Positions 12,122 through 23,270 are shown, counted from the stretch's first letter. The stretch: 64,000 nucleotides of DNA from Caenorhabditis remanei (GCF_010183535.1 NC_071332.1:13330001-13394000), one strand, 5' to 3'. A program made the numbers and translations. Notes: generated from the sequence alone by a model not told the origin.

Positions 12122-13385
12122 TTGAAATTGCGAGCCAGGTAATATTAAAAAATGGAGAAGGAAGTGTTTTCAGCTCTCCAACTGAATTTTTGTTTTCCCT
12201 CGCGACCGAAACTTTAGTCTTGACAGAAACCTGAACCTAATTATAGGTTGTCGCCACTTCTGAGTGTATGCACGTGTTAACTGAAATATTTAATGAATAC
12301 GTACGAACTCCAACATCGATAATTGGAGCAGACTAGACAGAAGTAATTGCTATGTTTCAATTCCAGCAATTTGACTGGAAATCGTGATTCTTTTCTAAAC
12401 GAATTGGGGATTTCTGAAAAGATATAAGACAGGCCAAATTTGAAAATTTTTTTTCCTCGACAGTTTTTCCGCAAATTTTCAACTTTCCTGTGAGTTTTCA
12501 CACAAAAAATTGAGAGGTGCGAAATTTCAAGAATTGATGTGGAAACTGAATGAATCTCCCAAAATAGTTAGAAAACTGAAAAATTGTAGAGTTTCTGAGA
12601 AATTCAAGAAAATTTCACGGAAATTACAACTTTTCCTCAACTGGTTGCAGAAACTGATTCAAGTCAGCTGTCAAATTGGTTTTTTGAAACAATTTCAAAA
12701 AGAGTTACGTAAAAAATCGAACATTTTTATTGAAAAAGACAAAAACAGAAACATTACAGTTACACTTTTGTGAAAAACAGAAAAAAAATCGCGTGAAAAT
12801 TAGAAAAATTCCGATTTCACGTGATGAACTCGGGCCTTCTCAAAATCGTGACTGTTACAACTCTGGGAATTATCCACGAATCGATGTGTATGAGTTTCAG
12901 AGAGCTACCTGAAATTAAACGAATTGAACCTATTGACATATAAAAAAACAACAAACCTCATTCTGACTAAAAAGAGCGCATTTAGATATCAACACAAACC
13001 AAGAATAACGATAGATTGATAAAAATAAAAAGTGACTCCACACACAATATAATATATCTGTAAATCTGAAAGGATTATTCTTGAAACCGTAATTGTTAAG
13101 TTACCTCCTAAGCACTATTGAGTAGTCCAATTAGCATTAAAAAAAACCAAGTAATAGAACTTGGGAATTGAAAATTATATGTAAAATCTGCAATTTTATT
13201 TATTCCTTACCTGGATTCAATACTTTTCTTGGGAATAGGCGTATATCAATGTGTAGAGCTATAATTCATATCACATCTTGCAAATTTCCAATCAAGAACA
13301 ATGGGAATACAACGAATCATCAAAACAAATGACGTGTAACTTTAAAAAAACAAAGGAAGTTTTTAAACGTGGCTTGTTATTTAAA
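12122..13385. other. Intergenic, no gene seen
   Basis: About 1.26 kb upstream of the SRW gene. It consists mostly of A/T-rich runs with repeated GAAAATTTTC-like words. Short chance frames exist on both strands but lack splice support or recognisable protein. It may contain an old degraded repeat; I could not find clear terminal repeats. Confidence 0.35.
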
Positions 13386-14524
13386 ATTTCGAACAAATTG
13401 AATTTTTTGATTTCTGAAAATGTTCTCCCGAATTGAATCATTCCGACTGAAATGTTAAGGATAGCATTATAAAATCAGAAGAATATAACTGGAATATTCT
13501 TTAGGTTCATAAAAAACTTTAAAAAATTAGGACTCATAAATGTTCAATGGTCTGACCTTTTTATGGATATCAGGAAAAAACTATTAAGGTTTTCTTTGAA
13601 AATCTTGCAGAATCTATCAATTTTTGCCGTTTTTTCACTATTCCTGTTATATTCATCGCAATTCCCTGTCAAATAACGTTGCAAGTATGAAGTACCGTTG
13701 CACCAACTTCCCAAGTTGAAAATTTCGCTGAATTTCACCATGAACGCGTAAGTAGCAGGTGACCCGATAGTGGGAATCTAGTTTTTTATGAACCTAAAGA
13801 ATATTCCAGTTATATTCTCCTGATTTTATAATGCTATCCTTAACATTTCAGTCGGAATGATTCAATTCGGGAGAACATTTTCAGAAATCAAAAAATTCAA
13901 TTTTTTCGAAAATTTTTTTTTGTGGTATGATTGAAAATTGTACCGGAACTGAATAAAAATAGCATGATTGAATGAAAAACTTTAAAAAACCATTATTTTG
14001 AAACATCAAAATAAATTTACTGGAAGGACTTGAAAGTTAAAATCGCAGTTTTTCTCATTCTTTCCAAAAAATCTTTTTTTGGGTCTAGAGATACGAGTAG
14101 GGACAGCATGTCTCCAATACCAAATTTTATGTAGATTTCGAATTTAAAATAAAAAAGCCCGTCTTCTCGTGTCACTGCCGAGATAAAAACGATTTCATGA
14201 AAAAAACCCGAAAATTTCATAAATTTTCAAAATTTTCACTATGAAGGTGTTGAGCTGGATTTTTCTTCTGAACACAAAAAATGCTTAAAATAGTGTCTAC
14301 ATTAATTTCCCGTTGAGATTTCATTGCTAACTCCTTCAGGAAAAATTTTCGAAAAATATCGATTTTTTGATTTTTCTAGATACCCAGGTGACGGACCTGG
14401 CCAAAAAGTACCCCAATTTGCTGAGAACACTTGGTACTATCTTTGATCAAAAGGATTAGCAAATCGGAGATGGTCGACTTTTTTCGGGTGAACATGGGTG
14501 ATCGAACGAGTCAGAGAGTGCGTC
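13386..14524 (+). mobile_element. Truncated palindromic TTAA element, copy A
   Basis: Matches the right arm and spacer of the complete element at 15953-17905. The first ~125 bp match the inner part of the left arm, which stops at the AAAAACT/TTAAAAAATTAGG junction near 13520, so about 200 bp of inner left arm and the whole outer left arm are missing. The right terminus is intact: it ends GAGAGTGCGTC and is followed by TTAA (14525-14528). No coding capacity is evident. Confidence 0.85.
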
Positions 14525-14597
14525 TTAAGCTTAATTAAAAATGTTAAAAATGTTAAAAATATAAAAAATTATCATGACGAAGATATTGACCTAAAAC

Positions 14598-14889
14598 CAG
14601 ACTTGCAACGGGCCGGGCCGGAATGAAAATTTCTAGGGCCCGGCCCGGTGGGCCCGGAAGTTCAGTACTGAAAAAAATTCAAATTTTTTTTTCGAAAATT
14701 TCCCGATTTTTTTTGAAATTTTTTTTAAAAAACAATTTTTTGTAGGCTTCGAAGGTTTTTGAAAAATATACTTGAGGAAAAATATGAAAAATTTTCAGAA
14801 AATAAATTTTTGGACAAAAAATTGTAGTGAAAAAAGTTCAAAAATTCAAATCCGGGCCGACCGGGCCGGCCCGGAATTTTGCAAGTCTG
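14598..14889. mobile_element. hAT-like MITE 1 (GC-rich termini)
   Basis: A 292-bp element beginning CAGACTTGCAA and ending TTGCAAGTCTG, flanked by a perfect 8-bp duplication CCTAAAAC (14590-14597 and 14890-14897). CAG...CTG ends with 8-bp target duplications are typical of hAT transposons. Just inside the ends are GGGCCGGGCC-type GC blocks in both orientations; the middle is A/T rich. It has no coding capacity, so it needs a transposase in trans. Confidence 0.9.
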
Positions 14890-14897
14890 CCTAAAAC

Positions 14898-15258
14898 TGT
14901 ACCCGTAGATGAGACGAAATTGTGAAGCGTCGAGAGGGTAAAGCTGAAATAAAGCAGTGGGATATTTGTGAAAGTTCGGGACATCATGACATCTGGATCC
15001 TTGAATACACAAACAGAAAAACCTCGTTCAACACTCTCCATCGTTCTTCTTGACTTTCACAGGGTTTTCACATTTTTCAGGGATCGAAAACATTACTGAG
15101 GTTAATGAATAGTTGTTTGAAGTTGCAAAAACTGGCAGGTGGATCCGGGATGTCTACGTGATTCTTAAAGGATGGAGGGCTTTCTGAATTTTTAATACGA
15201 TTGTGTTCAAAACCTCAGTAGCCGACATATTTCAAAAAAAAACTTGACCAGAGAAAGA
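14898..15258. other. Host DNA between MITEs; possible old minus-strand exon remnants
   Basis: A short stretch of host sequence between two hAT insertions. On the minus strand it can be read as short exon-like pieces with TTTCAG-type acceptors, but no frame continues and I recognise no protein. A dead gene fragment is possible; nothing firmer can be said. Confidence 0.25.
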
Positions 15259-15266
15259 CAGGAAAA

Positions 15267-15560
15267 CAGGGTTGGGAAATTCCGGGCCAGCCCGGATTCA
15301 AAAATGTGCACAATTTTTTTGAAACTTTTTGAAATTTTCATCAAAAAATGATCCAAATTCTCCAATATTCTCGTACGCTTCAATTTTTATCGATGTTCAA
15401 AAAAAAGTCGAAAATTCGACTTTTTTGGAAAAAAAATTCAATTTTTTTTGAAAATATTTCAAATTTCTACAGAGCCTGGCCGATCGGGCCGACCCTGGGC
15501 AGGTCGGGCCGGGCCGAGGAAAATTCTTCAGTCGGCCCGGCCCGGAATTTCCCAACCCTG
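15267..15560. mobile_element. hAT-like MITE 2 (GC-rich termini)
   Basis: A 294-bp element with ends CAGGGTTGGGAAATTCC and GGAATTTCCCAACCCTG, flanked by a perfect 8-bp duplication CAGGAAAA (15259-15266 and 15561-15568). It shares the GGCCGGGCC subterminal blocks and length with the element at 14598-14889, but its terminal repeat differs, so they are related subfamilies rather than copies. Non-coding. Confidence 0.9.
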
Positions 15561-15568
15561 CAGGAAAA

Positions 15569-15914
15569 CGATTGCACAACACGTTGACATTATTGCGCAA
15601 TTGATAATATGAGGTGGTCAGAGGTGTTTGGAGTACATGATCTGAGAAATAAATCAAATTTTATCGAACTTGAGTTCTCGAAATATATTAATCGTATTCA
15701 TAAAATATTGTTGTAAAATACTTTGAAAATTCAAAAATTACTTGTTCTTGTCATTGAAGGATACACTTTACATATATAATAGTTCATTGTGGATACCAAA
15801 AATGTCTTGCTTTCACTAATTGAATATAAATATTTATTTTCTTTCTTCCCCTGCCTCTTGCACTTGTATAAATAGTACAATTTCCCTATCGGCAATGATC
15901 AAAACTCTCACTTC
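15569..15914. other. Intergenic, no gene seen
   Basis: Roughly 350 bp between hAT-like MITE 2 and the upstream motif of the first nuclear receptor. It is A/T rich with TATAAATA runs. No coding or repeat structure seen. Confidence 0.3.
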
Positions 15915-15933
15915 AACCGGTCGGCCGTGTCAC
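15915..15933 (+). promoter_or_regulatory. Nuclear receptor upstream motif A, gene 1
   Basis: AACCGGTCGGCCGTGTCAC. Related sequences occur upstream of each of the three other nuclear receptor genes in the tandem (near 19697, 21361 and 23208). Here it is cut off from its gene by the palindromic insertion at 15953-17905. Shared ancestry of the duplicated promoters explains it; a binding factor is not identified. Confidence 0.55.
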
Positions 15934-15952
15934 CTCCTTTGTTACACTTTAT

Positions 15953-17905
15953 GACGCACTCTCTGACTCGTTCGATCACCCGTAGGCACACGAAAAAAGT
16001 TGACCATCTCCGATTTGCCTATAATTTTGATCAAAGATAGTATCAAGTGTTCTTAGCAAATTGGGGTACTTTTTGGCCAGGTCCGTCACCTGGGTACCTA
16101 GAAAAATCAAAAAATCGATATTTTTCGAAAATTTTTCCTGAAGGAGTTAGGAATGAAATCTAAACGGGAAATTAATGTAGACACTATTTTAAGCACTTTT
16201 TGTGTTCAGAACGAAATTCCAGCTCAACGCCTTCATAGTGAAAATTTTGAAAATTTATGAAATTTTCGGGTTTTTTTCATGAAATCGTTTTTATCTCGGC
16301 AGGGACACGAGAAGACGGGCTTTTTTATTTTAAATTCGGAATCTACATAAAATTTGGTATTGGAAACATGCTGTCCCTACTCGTATCTCTAGACCTAAAA
16401 AAAGATTTTTTGGGAAGAATGAGAAAAACTGCCATTTCAATTTTCAAGTCCTTCCAGTAAATTATTTTTGATGTTTTAAAATAATGGTTTTTTAAAATTT
16501 TTCATTTAATCATGCCATTTTTATTCAGTTCCGGTACAATTTTCGATCAAACTAACAAAAAAAATTTCAAAAAAATTGAATTTTTTGATTTCTGAAAATT
16601 TTCTCCCGAATTGAATCATTCCGACTGAAAAGTTAAGGATAGCATTATAAAATCAGGAGAATATAACTGAAATATTCTTTAGGTTCATAAAAAACTTGAT
16701 TCCCACTGTCGGGTCACCTGCTACCTACGCGTTCATGGTGAAATTCAGCGAAATTTTCATCTTGGGAAGTTGGTGCAACGGTACTTCATACTTGCAACGT
16801 TATTTGACAGGGAATTGCGATGAATATAACAGGAATAGTGAAAAAACTGCAAAAATTGATAGATTCAGCAAGATTTACGAAAAAAAGTTTTAAAAAATTA
16901 GGACTCATAAATGTTCAATGGTCTGACCTTTTTATGGATATCAGGAAAATCTTTTCAAGCTTTTTTTCGTAAATCTTGCTGAATCTATCAATTTTTGCAG
17001 TTTTTTCACTATTCCTGTTATATTCATCGCAATTCCCTGTCAAATAACGTTGCAAGTATGAAGTACCGTTGCACCAACTTCCCAAGTTGAAAATTTCGCT
17101 GAATTTCACCATGAACGCGTAAGTAGCAGGTGACCCGATAGTGGGAATCTAGTTTTTTATGAACCTAAAGAATATTCCAGTTATATTCTCCTGATTTTAT
17201 AATGCTATCCTTAACATTTCAGTCGGAATGATTCAATTCGGGAGAAAATTTTCAGAAATCAAAAAATTCAATTTTTTCGAAATTTTTTTTGTTAGTTTGA
17301 TCGAAAATTGTACCGGAACTGAATAAAAATGGCATGATTAAATGAAAAACTTCAAAAAACCATTATTTTAAAACATCAAAAATAATTTACTGGAAGGACT
17401 TGAAAATTGAAATGGCAGTTTTTCTCATTCTTCCCAAAAAATCTTTTTTTAGGTCTAGAGATACGAGTAGGGACAGCATGTTTCCAATACCAAATTTTAT
17501 GTAGATTCCGAATTTAAAATAAAAAAGCCCGTCTTCTCGTGTCCCTGCCGAGATAAAAACGATTTCATGAAAAAAACCCGAAAATTTCATAAATTTTCAA
17601 AATTTTCACTATGAAGGTGTTGAGCTGGAATTTCGTTTTGAACACAAAAAATGCTTAAAATAGTGTCTACATTAATTTCCCGTTTAGATTTCATTCCTAA
17701 CTCCTTCAGGAAAAATTTTCGAAAAATATCGATTTTTTGATTTTCCTAGGTACCCAGGTGACGGACCTGGCCAAAAAGTACCCCAATTTGCTAAGAACAC
17801 TTGATACTATCTTTGATCAAAATTATAGGCAAATCGGAGATGGTCAACTTTTTTCGTGTGCCTATGGTCAGTTGATCCATGCTCGATCGACTCGGAGAGT
17901 GCGTC
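15953..17905 (+). mobile_element. Complete palindromic TTAA-type element, copy B
   Basis: 1953 bp. Left end GACGCACTCTCTGAC, right end GAGAGTGCGTC, flanked by TTAT on both sides (15949-15952 and 17906-17909). The two arms, about 940 bp each, are inverted copies separated by a ~60 bp unique spacer near 16895-16955. A chance 67-codon frame is identical in the two arms but differs from that in copy C at several residues, so the arms are homogenised within a copy. No transposase is visible. It resembles the non-autonomous palindromic TTAA elements known from Caenorhabditis. Confidence 0.92.
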
Positions 17906-17917
17906 TTATCTTTTGTC

Positions 17918-17928
17918 GTCTGTTTCTC
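17918..17928 (+). promoter_or_regulatory. Nuclear receptor upstream motif B, gene 1
   Basis: GTCTGTTTCTC. Equivalents lie at 19753 (GTCTGCGTTTCTCG), 21418 (GTCTGTGTCTCG) and 23260 (GTCTGGGTCTC), each about 50-56 bp after motif A. In gene 1 the distance from motif A is about 2000 bp, or about 46 bp once the inserted element and its target duplication are subtracted. Confidence 0.5.
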
Positions 17929-18081
17929 TTGTTCTTTTCATCTTTACAACCCAACTTGCCTTGTGGCGATTCGTTAACTTTTTGCACTTTTTGATTCATT
18001 GCCAAGTTTCTATTGCTCTGTATGTATATAGTAAGAAACTATTGTATAATTACATTTCAATAAATTTAGAATAATTTCAGA

Positions 18082-19475
18082 ATGCCTGATAGAAAAAGTT
18101 GCCTTATCTGTAACTCCCCATACGCCAAATACCATTTCGGAGCTATTTCCTGCCGAGCGTGTGCCGCATTCTTCAGAAGATGTGCGACCACTAAAAAGTT
18201 TCTGATTTTCTGCAACTGCTTGACTAGAAGAGGTATGCTTTTGACTATATTAAATAATTTAAATTTCCTAATTTCAGACACTCAATACCCCTGTAGACTG
18301 TGTCGGATGGAGAAATGTGTTGCTGCAGGGATGCAGGAATCTCGTGAGTTTAATCTTCCAGTGTCTGGACGAGGTATTGGTTTTCAGTGATACGTGGTTC
18401 ACGGGATGTCAATAACCAAGTCAATGAGGATATGAAAGAGGGAAAATCAACCGAATTTGTTGGACCTCGAGTCCAGGTAAAATATTATTTAGACCTCAAA
18501 AATCACAACATCTCAAGTTTGTAGTGTGGAATCAAACTTCGATCCGTGGAATTGATCACCCAAACTACAAGAAACTACAGTAACCTGGAAACCATTAGGT
18601 CTATCATATTTTCCAATGCTAAACAGAATGTGACTCTCCACGAGTTTTCTTTAGAAATCAAAATTGAATCGAAGCTAGTGTGGAAGCTATGTGAGACATC
18701 TTTTCTGGAATTTGACAAGTTGAACAAGCAGGACAAAGTGAGATTTTGCAAACATTCAATGATTCTCACGCTACATGATTTCAGAAAACTTTATTTTCCA
18801 ACTTCCACACAAAATGGAATGTGCTTGAGATGGGTATGAAATCTGCCAAGAATAAGGATCCATATAATAATTACTCTCCTTCTGGAGCCCGAGCTAAGCC
18901 AATCAAAGATTTTTATACAAGTACAAAAACGAATGAAAAAGAACGATTAAGTGATGATGACAAGAAGAGGTGGTAAATAATTTTTCGCGTCAAAAGTATC
19001 TTTTTGAGGTGCACCTTTTCCAGGCTATTCGAGCCAATCTGGAGGTTTCGAACTCAAAATGTGTTGAGTCCATTGGCAGCCTTGAAATTTGAACCGATGG
19101 AAAATATGGCATTGTTTGGAATATTGCTCTGGGACCCGGGTAAGCTTTCAGTGAATATACATATACACTGATTAATGTTTCAGGTTACACGAATGTTTCT
19201 GATGATTTAGCAGAGAAATGTTACGCAATGCGAAAGATCATCTTGAATGAGTTGAGTTGTTATTTTAAGGAGAACGAAACGGACGAAAACAGATTCTTTG
19301 AGACAATGGACGCTTTGAGGATACTTGAGGTTCGCTATTAAAAATCTAATCAGCCAACAGTGGGCATTTTCAGCGTGCTGAAGAAAAGTGTCAACAGGAG
19401 TTAGAGTTATGTGGAATGTATAATGTAGCAGTAGATGAGGAAATGAAGAATATGGCGATGTCGGAGAAATATTGA
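18082..19475 (+). CDS. Nuclear hormone receptor, tandem gene 1
   Basis: Ligand-regulated transcription factor type, acting in the nucleus. Eight exons (18082-18232, 18278-18343, 18388-18476, 18525-18737, 18785-18972, 19024-19139, 19184-19329, 19374-19475) total 1071 nt, 356 aa. The DNA-binding domain has both C4 zinc fingers: CLICNSPYAKYHFGAISCRACAAFF, then CNC...CRLCRMEKC. The ligand-binding domain has the nematode-typical MENMALFGILLWDPG block. An acceptor-like ATTTCAG lies directly before the ATG, fitting SL trans-splicing. Its upstream motif pair is split by a transposon. Target genes and ligand are unknown. Confidence 0.92.
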
Positions 19476-19696
19476 TTCTTAATTAATTTCGATCTCATGT
19501 TCAGTGGATTAAATTATTTTAGTTTCTATAAAAATTTACTGATCTTCTTTCTTTATTCAAAACATCGATTCCACCTGTCAAAAAACATAAAGGACAATCT
19601 ACTCAATCTCAATTTCGTTGGTTACCAATCAACTCAAATGTCTCTTGGTATTTCATGTTATTTCTCTGCGCACCTTACCTCGCGACCAAAGCAAAT

Positions 19697-19766
19697 AAAC
19701 TGGTCGATTCGAATCAATGTCAGAGGTTTTCTACTCTTTGAAACATTTGCGTGTCTGCGTTTCTCG
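19697..19766 (+). promoter_or_regulatory. Nuclear receptor upstream module, gene 2
   Basis: AAACTGGTCGATTCG at 19697 and GTCTGCGTTTCTCG at 19753 correspond to motifs A and B upstream of the neighbouring receptor genes, at the same spacing. Motif A is the most diverged of the four copies. Confidence 0.4.
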
Positions 19767-19826
19767 TGTCAATATTTTTGGCTTGATTCTTTGTCATCTG
19801 AAATTTCCAGATATTCGAGTAATTCA

Positions 19827-21207
19827 ATGCGAAACTGCTCTGTGTGTAACTCCCCATCAGCCAGCTATCATTTTGGAGCAATCATTTGTCGAGCTTGTGC
19901 AATATTTTTCAGACGGTTTGTGAATAGGAAAAGAGTCAACGTATACTGTACTTGTTTTTTGGAGAGAGGTGAGTAACAGACAAACAGACACACAGAAAAA
20001 CTGACTCGAGTATTCAAAGGGTCCGAATCAATGCAGAAGCTGTCGGATGGAAAAGTGTCTAGCAGTTGGAATGCAAAGAGATCGTGAGTTTTCTAATTGT
20101 TTTTCTTTAAACCTCGAAGATTTCAGAAATACAAGGACCTCGAGATGTTATTGAGAATCCAAAGAAGATGAAAATGATAGGAGGGCGAAATTCGTCTTTC
20201 GCGCCTTCTGAAAACAGTTATAAATTGAGAATTGAAGTGAGTCTCCCGGCTCTGTCTGTGACCTTGTTTGTCCGGATATCCAAAAAGTAGCTCCACTAGT
20301 TTAATGTTTCAGCCAGGAATTTGTTATCGCCACCTCGATCGTATCCACTGTACCACTGAAAACTACCGTAACCTGGAAAACACAAGACTCTCTGTATTCA
20401 ACAAACATCCGAATGCCTCCAAGGAACTCGATGTGCACGAGTTCTCTATTGAAATCATGACAGATATCAAATTGATTTGGAGACTTTGTGAGACAACTTT
20501 CCCGGAATTTAATGCTTTATGTCAACAGGATAAGGTATGTTTCAAACGCCAAAAAGATCCAATACTTGACTTTCAGAAAACGTTATTTTACAACTTTATT
20601 ATCAAATGGAACATACTGGAGCTATCGATTTATTCGAGAAAATACAATGATCCTACTAAATTCTACTCTCCTTCTGGGGCAGTTGCTAAACCTGCTGATC
20701 GATTTTATGAGAATGGGAAATTGAGTAAAAACGAGATCAATCAAATATTCGGACCATATTGGGCATATCGATATGAAAATGTGAATAATCCATTGGTTGC
20801 GATGGGGTTTGATGAGACTGAGAATATGGCTTTGTTGGGGATATTGTTATGGGATCCTGGTTGGTGATCACATCGTGGAATTCCTATATTTCTATATTTA
20901 TTTCAGGATACACTAATATAAATGAGAGTCTGGCTGAAACGTGTCATGCAATGCGGAAAATAATATTCAGAGAGTTGAATTCTTGTTATGAAAGTTCAGA
21001 AGATGAGACAACTTCCAGAAATTTCTTCACCATTTTGGATTCATTGAGTTTGATAGAGGTGAGTAAGTTTTCAGAAGGACGGCACTTTGAAATAGATTTT
21101 TTCAGCGAGCCGAGCAGAAATGTCGAGAGGAAATCCATCTGTGCGGAGTCCATAAGATTGAGTTTGATCAAGAAAGGAAAAATATGATATTGTGGGACAA
21201 GAACTAA
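19827..21207 (+). pseudogene. Nuclear hormone receptor, tandem gene 2 (one-base frame problem)
   Basis: Same layout as its neighbours: exons 19827-19968, 20020-20083, 20127-20236, 20313-20534, 20577-20859, 20907-21058 and 21106-21207. Zinc fingers are CSVCNSPSASYHFGAIICRACAIFF and CRSCRMEKC; the ligand-binding domain has ENMALLGILLWDPG. The first intron cannot be joined in frame: the donor leaves phase 1, but the only usable acceptor (AAAG before 20020) gives one base too many, and the exon sum is 1075 nt, one more than a multiple of three. Everything else looks intact. Either a very recent pseudogene, an assembly or polymorphic indel, or an unusual acceptor. Confidence 0.7.
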
Positions 21208-21360
21208 TTATTTTTAATTGTTAATTGATGTACATAAACATTTCAAAGTATCTCTCTGTAATTCATTGGAAATCAATCAAACTTGATCTATGTACACCCT
21301 CAACTAAATTATTACACGTGCTGCGTCTCTATCTGTTCCTTACTATCTTCAAAAGTTAAA

Positions 21361-21429
21361 CAAACCGGTCAGGCGAATATTTCAGTGATGCAAGTAAGTC
21401 AGTTATTTTTCTTTCTTGTCTGTGTCTCG
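21361..21429 (+). promoter_or_regulatory. Nuclear receptor upstream module, gene 3
   Basis: CAAACCGGTCAGGCG at 21361 and GTCTGTGTCTCG at 21418 are the motif A/B pair seen before each receptor of this tandem. The start codon follows about 80 bp downstream, after a pyrimidine-rich tract and TTTCTTTCAG. Confidence 0.5.
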
Positions 21430-21499
21430 TTTTCTCCTCTTCTTCTGTCCTTTTCAGCCTAATATGCTCCAGATTTTCCATCCATTTTTCTTTCAGAGA

Positions 21500-22751
21500 A
21501 TGTCTAGCTGTCAAGTATGCAACTCTCCACCAGCCAGCTATCACTTTGGAGCAATCACTTGTCGAGCATGTGCCGCATTCTTTCGAAGATATGTGAACAC
21601 AAAAAAGTCATTGATATACTGCAACTGTTTCATGAGAAAAGTAGACACATACTCATGTAGATTCTGTCGGATGGAAAAGTGTATTGCAGTTGGAATGCAG
21701 ATTTCTCGTAAGGTGTTTTACAATTTCTTCTTTTGAACATCATTCCTTTAGAAGTACAAGGACCACGGGATCCAAATAATCAGCTGAAAAGAAAGATGAT
21801 GGAAAATCCCTTAAGCTGTGAGGGCCTCTCGATAGAAGTAGGTTTTGAAATTTCAATTTTGAATGTTGACTTTTGTAACGTTCAGCACGGAATCAAGCTC
21901 AAGAATTTAGAACTGATCAGCCGAGCCTGCAACAACTACCGTAACCTGGAGCTTTCAAGAAATACAATATTCAATAGAAGTGAAAATAGAATCAATGTTG
22001 AATTAGACCTTCGCGATTTCGCTTCGGAAATTATGCTTGATGTGAAATTACAATACAAATTCTGTGAGCTTGCATTCCGAGAATTCCACAATCTAACTCC
22101 ACAAGATAAGAAAGTCATATTTTATAACTGTTGTATTCGATGGAATATATTCGAGCTGTCAATATACTCTACTAAATACAACAACACTACCCAGTTTTAC
22201 TCTCCTTCCGGTGCTGTCACTAAACCAGTTCGAGAATTTTATAAAAGTGATCCGAGGGTGAAGTTGAGTGGAGAAGAAATCACAGAAGTTTTCGGTCCTA
22301 TTTGGAGGTTTCATTTTGAAAAAGTGATAGGTCCATTGGTTGAATTGAAATTAGACGAAGTGGAGAATATGGCATTGTTCGGATTGTTGCTTTGGGATCC
22401 AGGTAAGTTGTTTCAATGAGCCATGAATATTAGGGATCAGTTATGTTTTAGGTTACGCCAATCTGAGTGTTGAGTTAGCCGAGAGATGCCATGCGCTGCG
22501 GAAGATGATTTTGAGAGAGTTGAAAGTCTATTATGAAGAGCATGATACAAATCCAGGAAGATATTTTGAGACATTGGATTCTTTGAATTTGATTGAAGTA
22601 AGCTTCGGACGCAATTACATTCAGCGATTCTAAATTTTCATATTTCCAGAAATCCGAAGAAAGATGTCGTCGAGAGATTGAACTGTGCGGAGTGTACAAC
22701 ATTGAAATTGACCAAGAGAGACGGAATATGATCTTATGGGAGAAGTACTAA
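21500..22751 (+). CDS. Nuclear hormone receptor, tandem gene 3
   Basis: Exons 21500-21707, 21752-21837, 21886-22402, 22452-22597 and 22650-22751 total 1059 nt, 352 aa. The zinc fingers are CQVCNSPPASYHFGAITCRACAAFF and CRFCRMEKC. The ligand-binding domain includes NMALFGLLLWDPG, and the C terminus is the family-typical CGVYNIEIDQERRNMILWEKY. Two introns present in genes 1, 2 and 4 are absent: the one after the first zinc finger (frame runs RKVDTYSC) and the one after QDK. TTTCTTTCAG immediately upstream of the ATG suggests a trans-splice site. Confidence 0.92.
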
Positions 22752-23207
22752 AAAAGTTCAAATAACACAACAGGCGACTAGTTAAATTTTACGGGAAAAG
22801 TAAGGAAAGTGGCGATTGTTTGCAGCCAATCAACTCAATTTTTTGACAACTTGGACTCAGAGAACATGTGTTTTTGAACTGTATTTTATTGACTTTCCTA
22901 TTTCTCAAATACTTTTTTTAATCAAATAAACTCGATGCACGATTTCCTTGAATTTTCAGACATTATCTGAAAGATCAAACAGATCCTTCATACATTCCTG
23001 GAACGCAATAAGCGTTTTTTGTAGCTTATGAAGCCATAAAATTCTCTCAAGAAACGTTATCATCTGAATAAAAACTAAAACTTTATTGTCTACTTTTATC
23101 AAAAAATTTGTCATTTTTTGACCATTAAAACACTTATTTTTTCTCTGATTCTCTTTTCCGAATTCTCTTTTTCTCTCACTTGTGAGTACACGAGTTAGAC
23201 ATGATTA
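22752..23207. other. Intergenic, no gene seen
   Basis: Region between receptor genes 3 and 4. Contains an AATAAA at 22925 and long A/T runs. A 65-codon minus-strand frame just beyond (23250-23447; hydrophilic, Lys/Glu rich) overlaps the gene 4 promoter and has no family resemblance; I treat it as chance. Confidence 0.3.
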
Positions 23208-23270
23208 AACCAACCAGTCGGTCATGTCACAAGCCATATTTCTTCGTATTTATTTACCAGTCTGGGTCTC
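23208..23270 (+). promoter_or_regulatory. Nuclear receptor upstream module, gene 4
   Basis: AACCAACCAGTCGGTCATGT at 23208 closely matches motif A of gene 1, including the following CAC, and GTCTGGGTCTC at 23260 matches motif B. The start codon is further away (about 210 bp) than in genes 2 and 3. Confidence 0.5.

Noticed and set aside
16257..16460. 67-codon frame repeated in the arms of the palindromic elements (also 14017-14220, 17387-17590, 48463-48666, 49592-49795)
   Set aside because: It appears only as part of the repeat arm, has no start context or protein resemblance, and is explained by copying of non-coding arm sequence.
16696..16893. 65-codon frame starting MIPTVGSP/MVKFSEIF in the same elements
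   Set aside because: Same reason: repeat-arm chance frame, present in inverted pairs.
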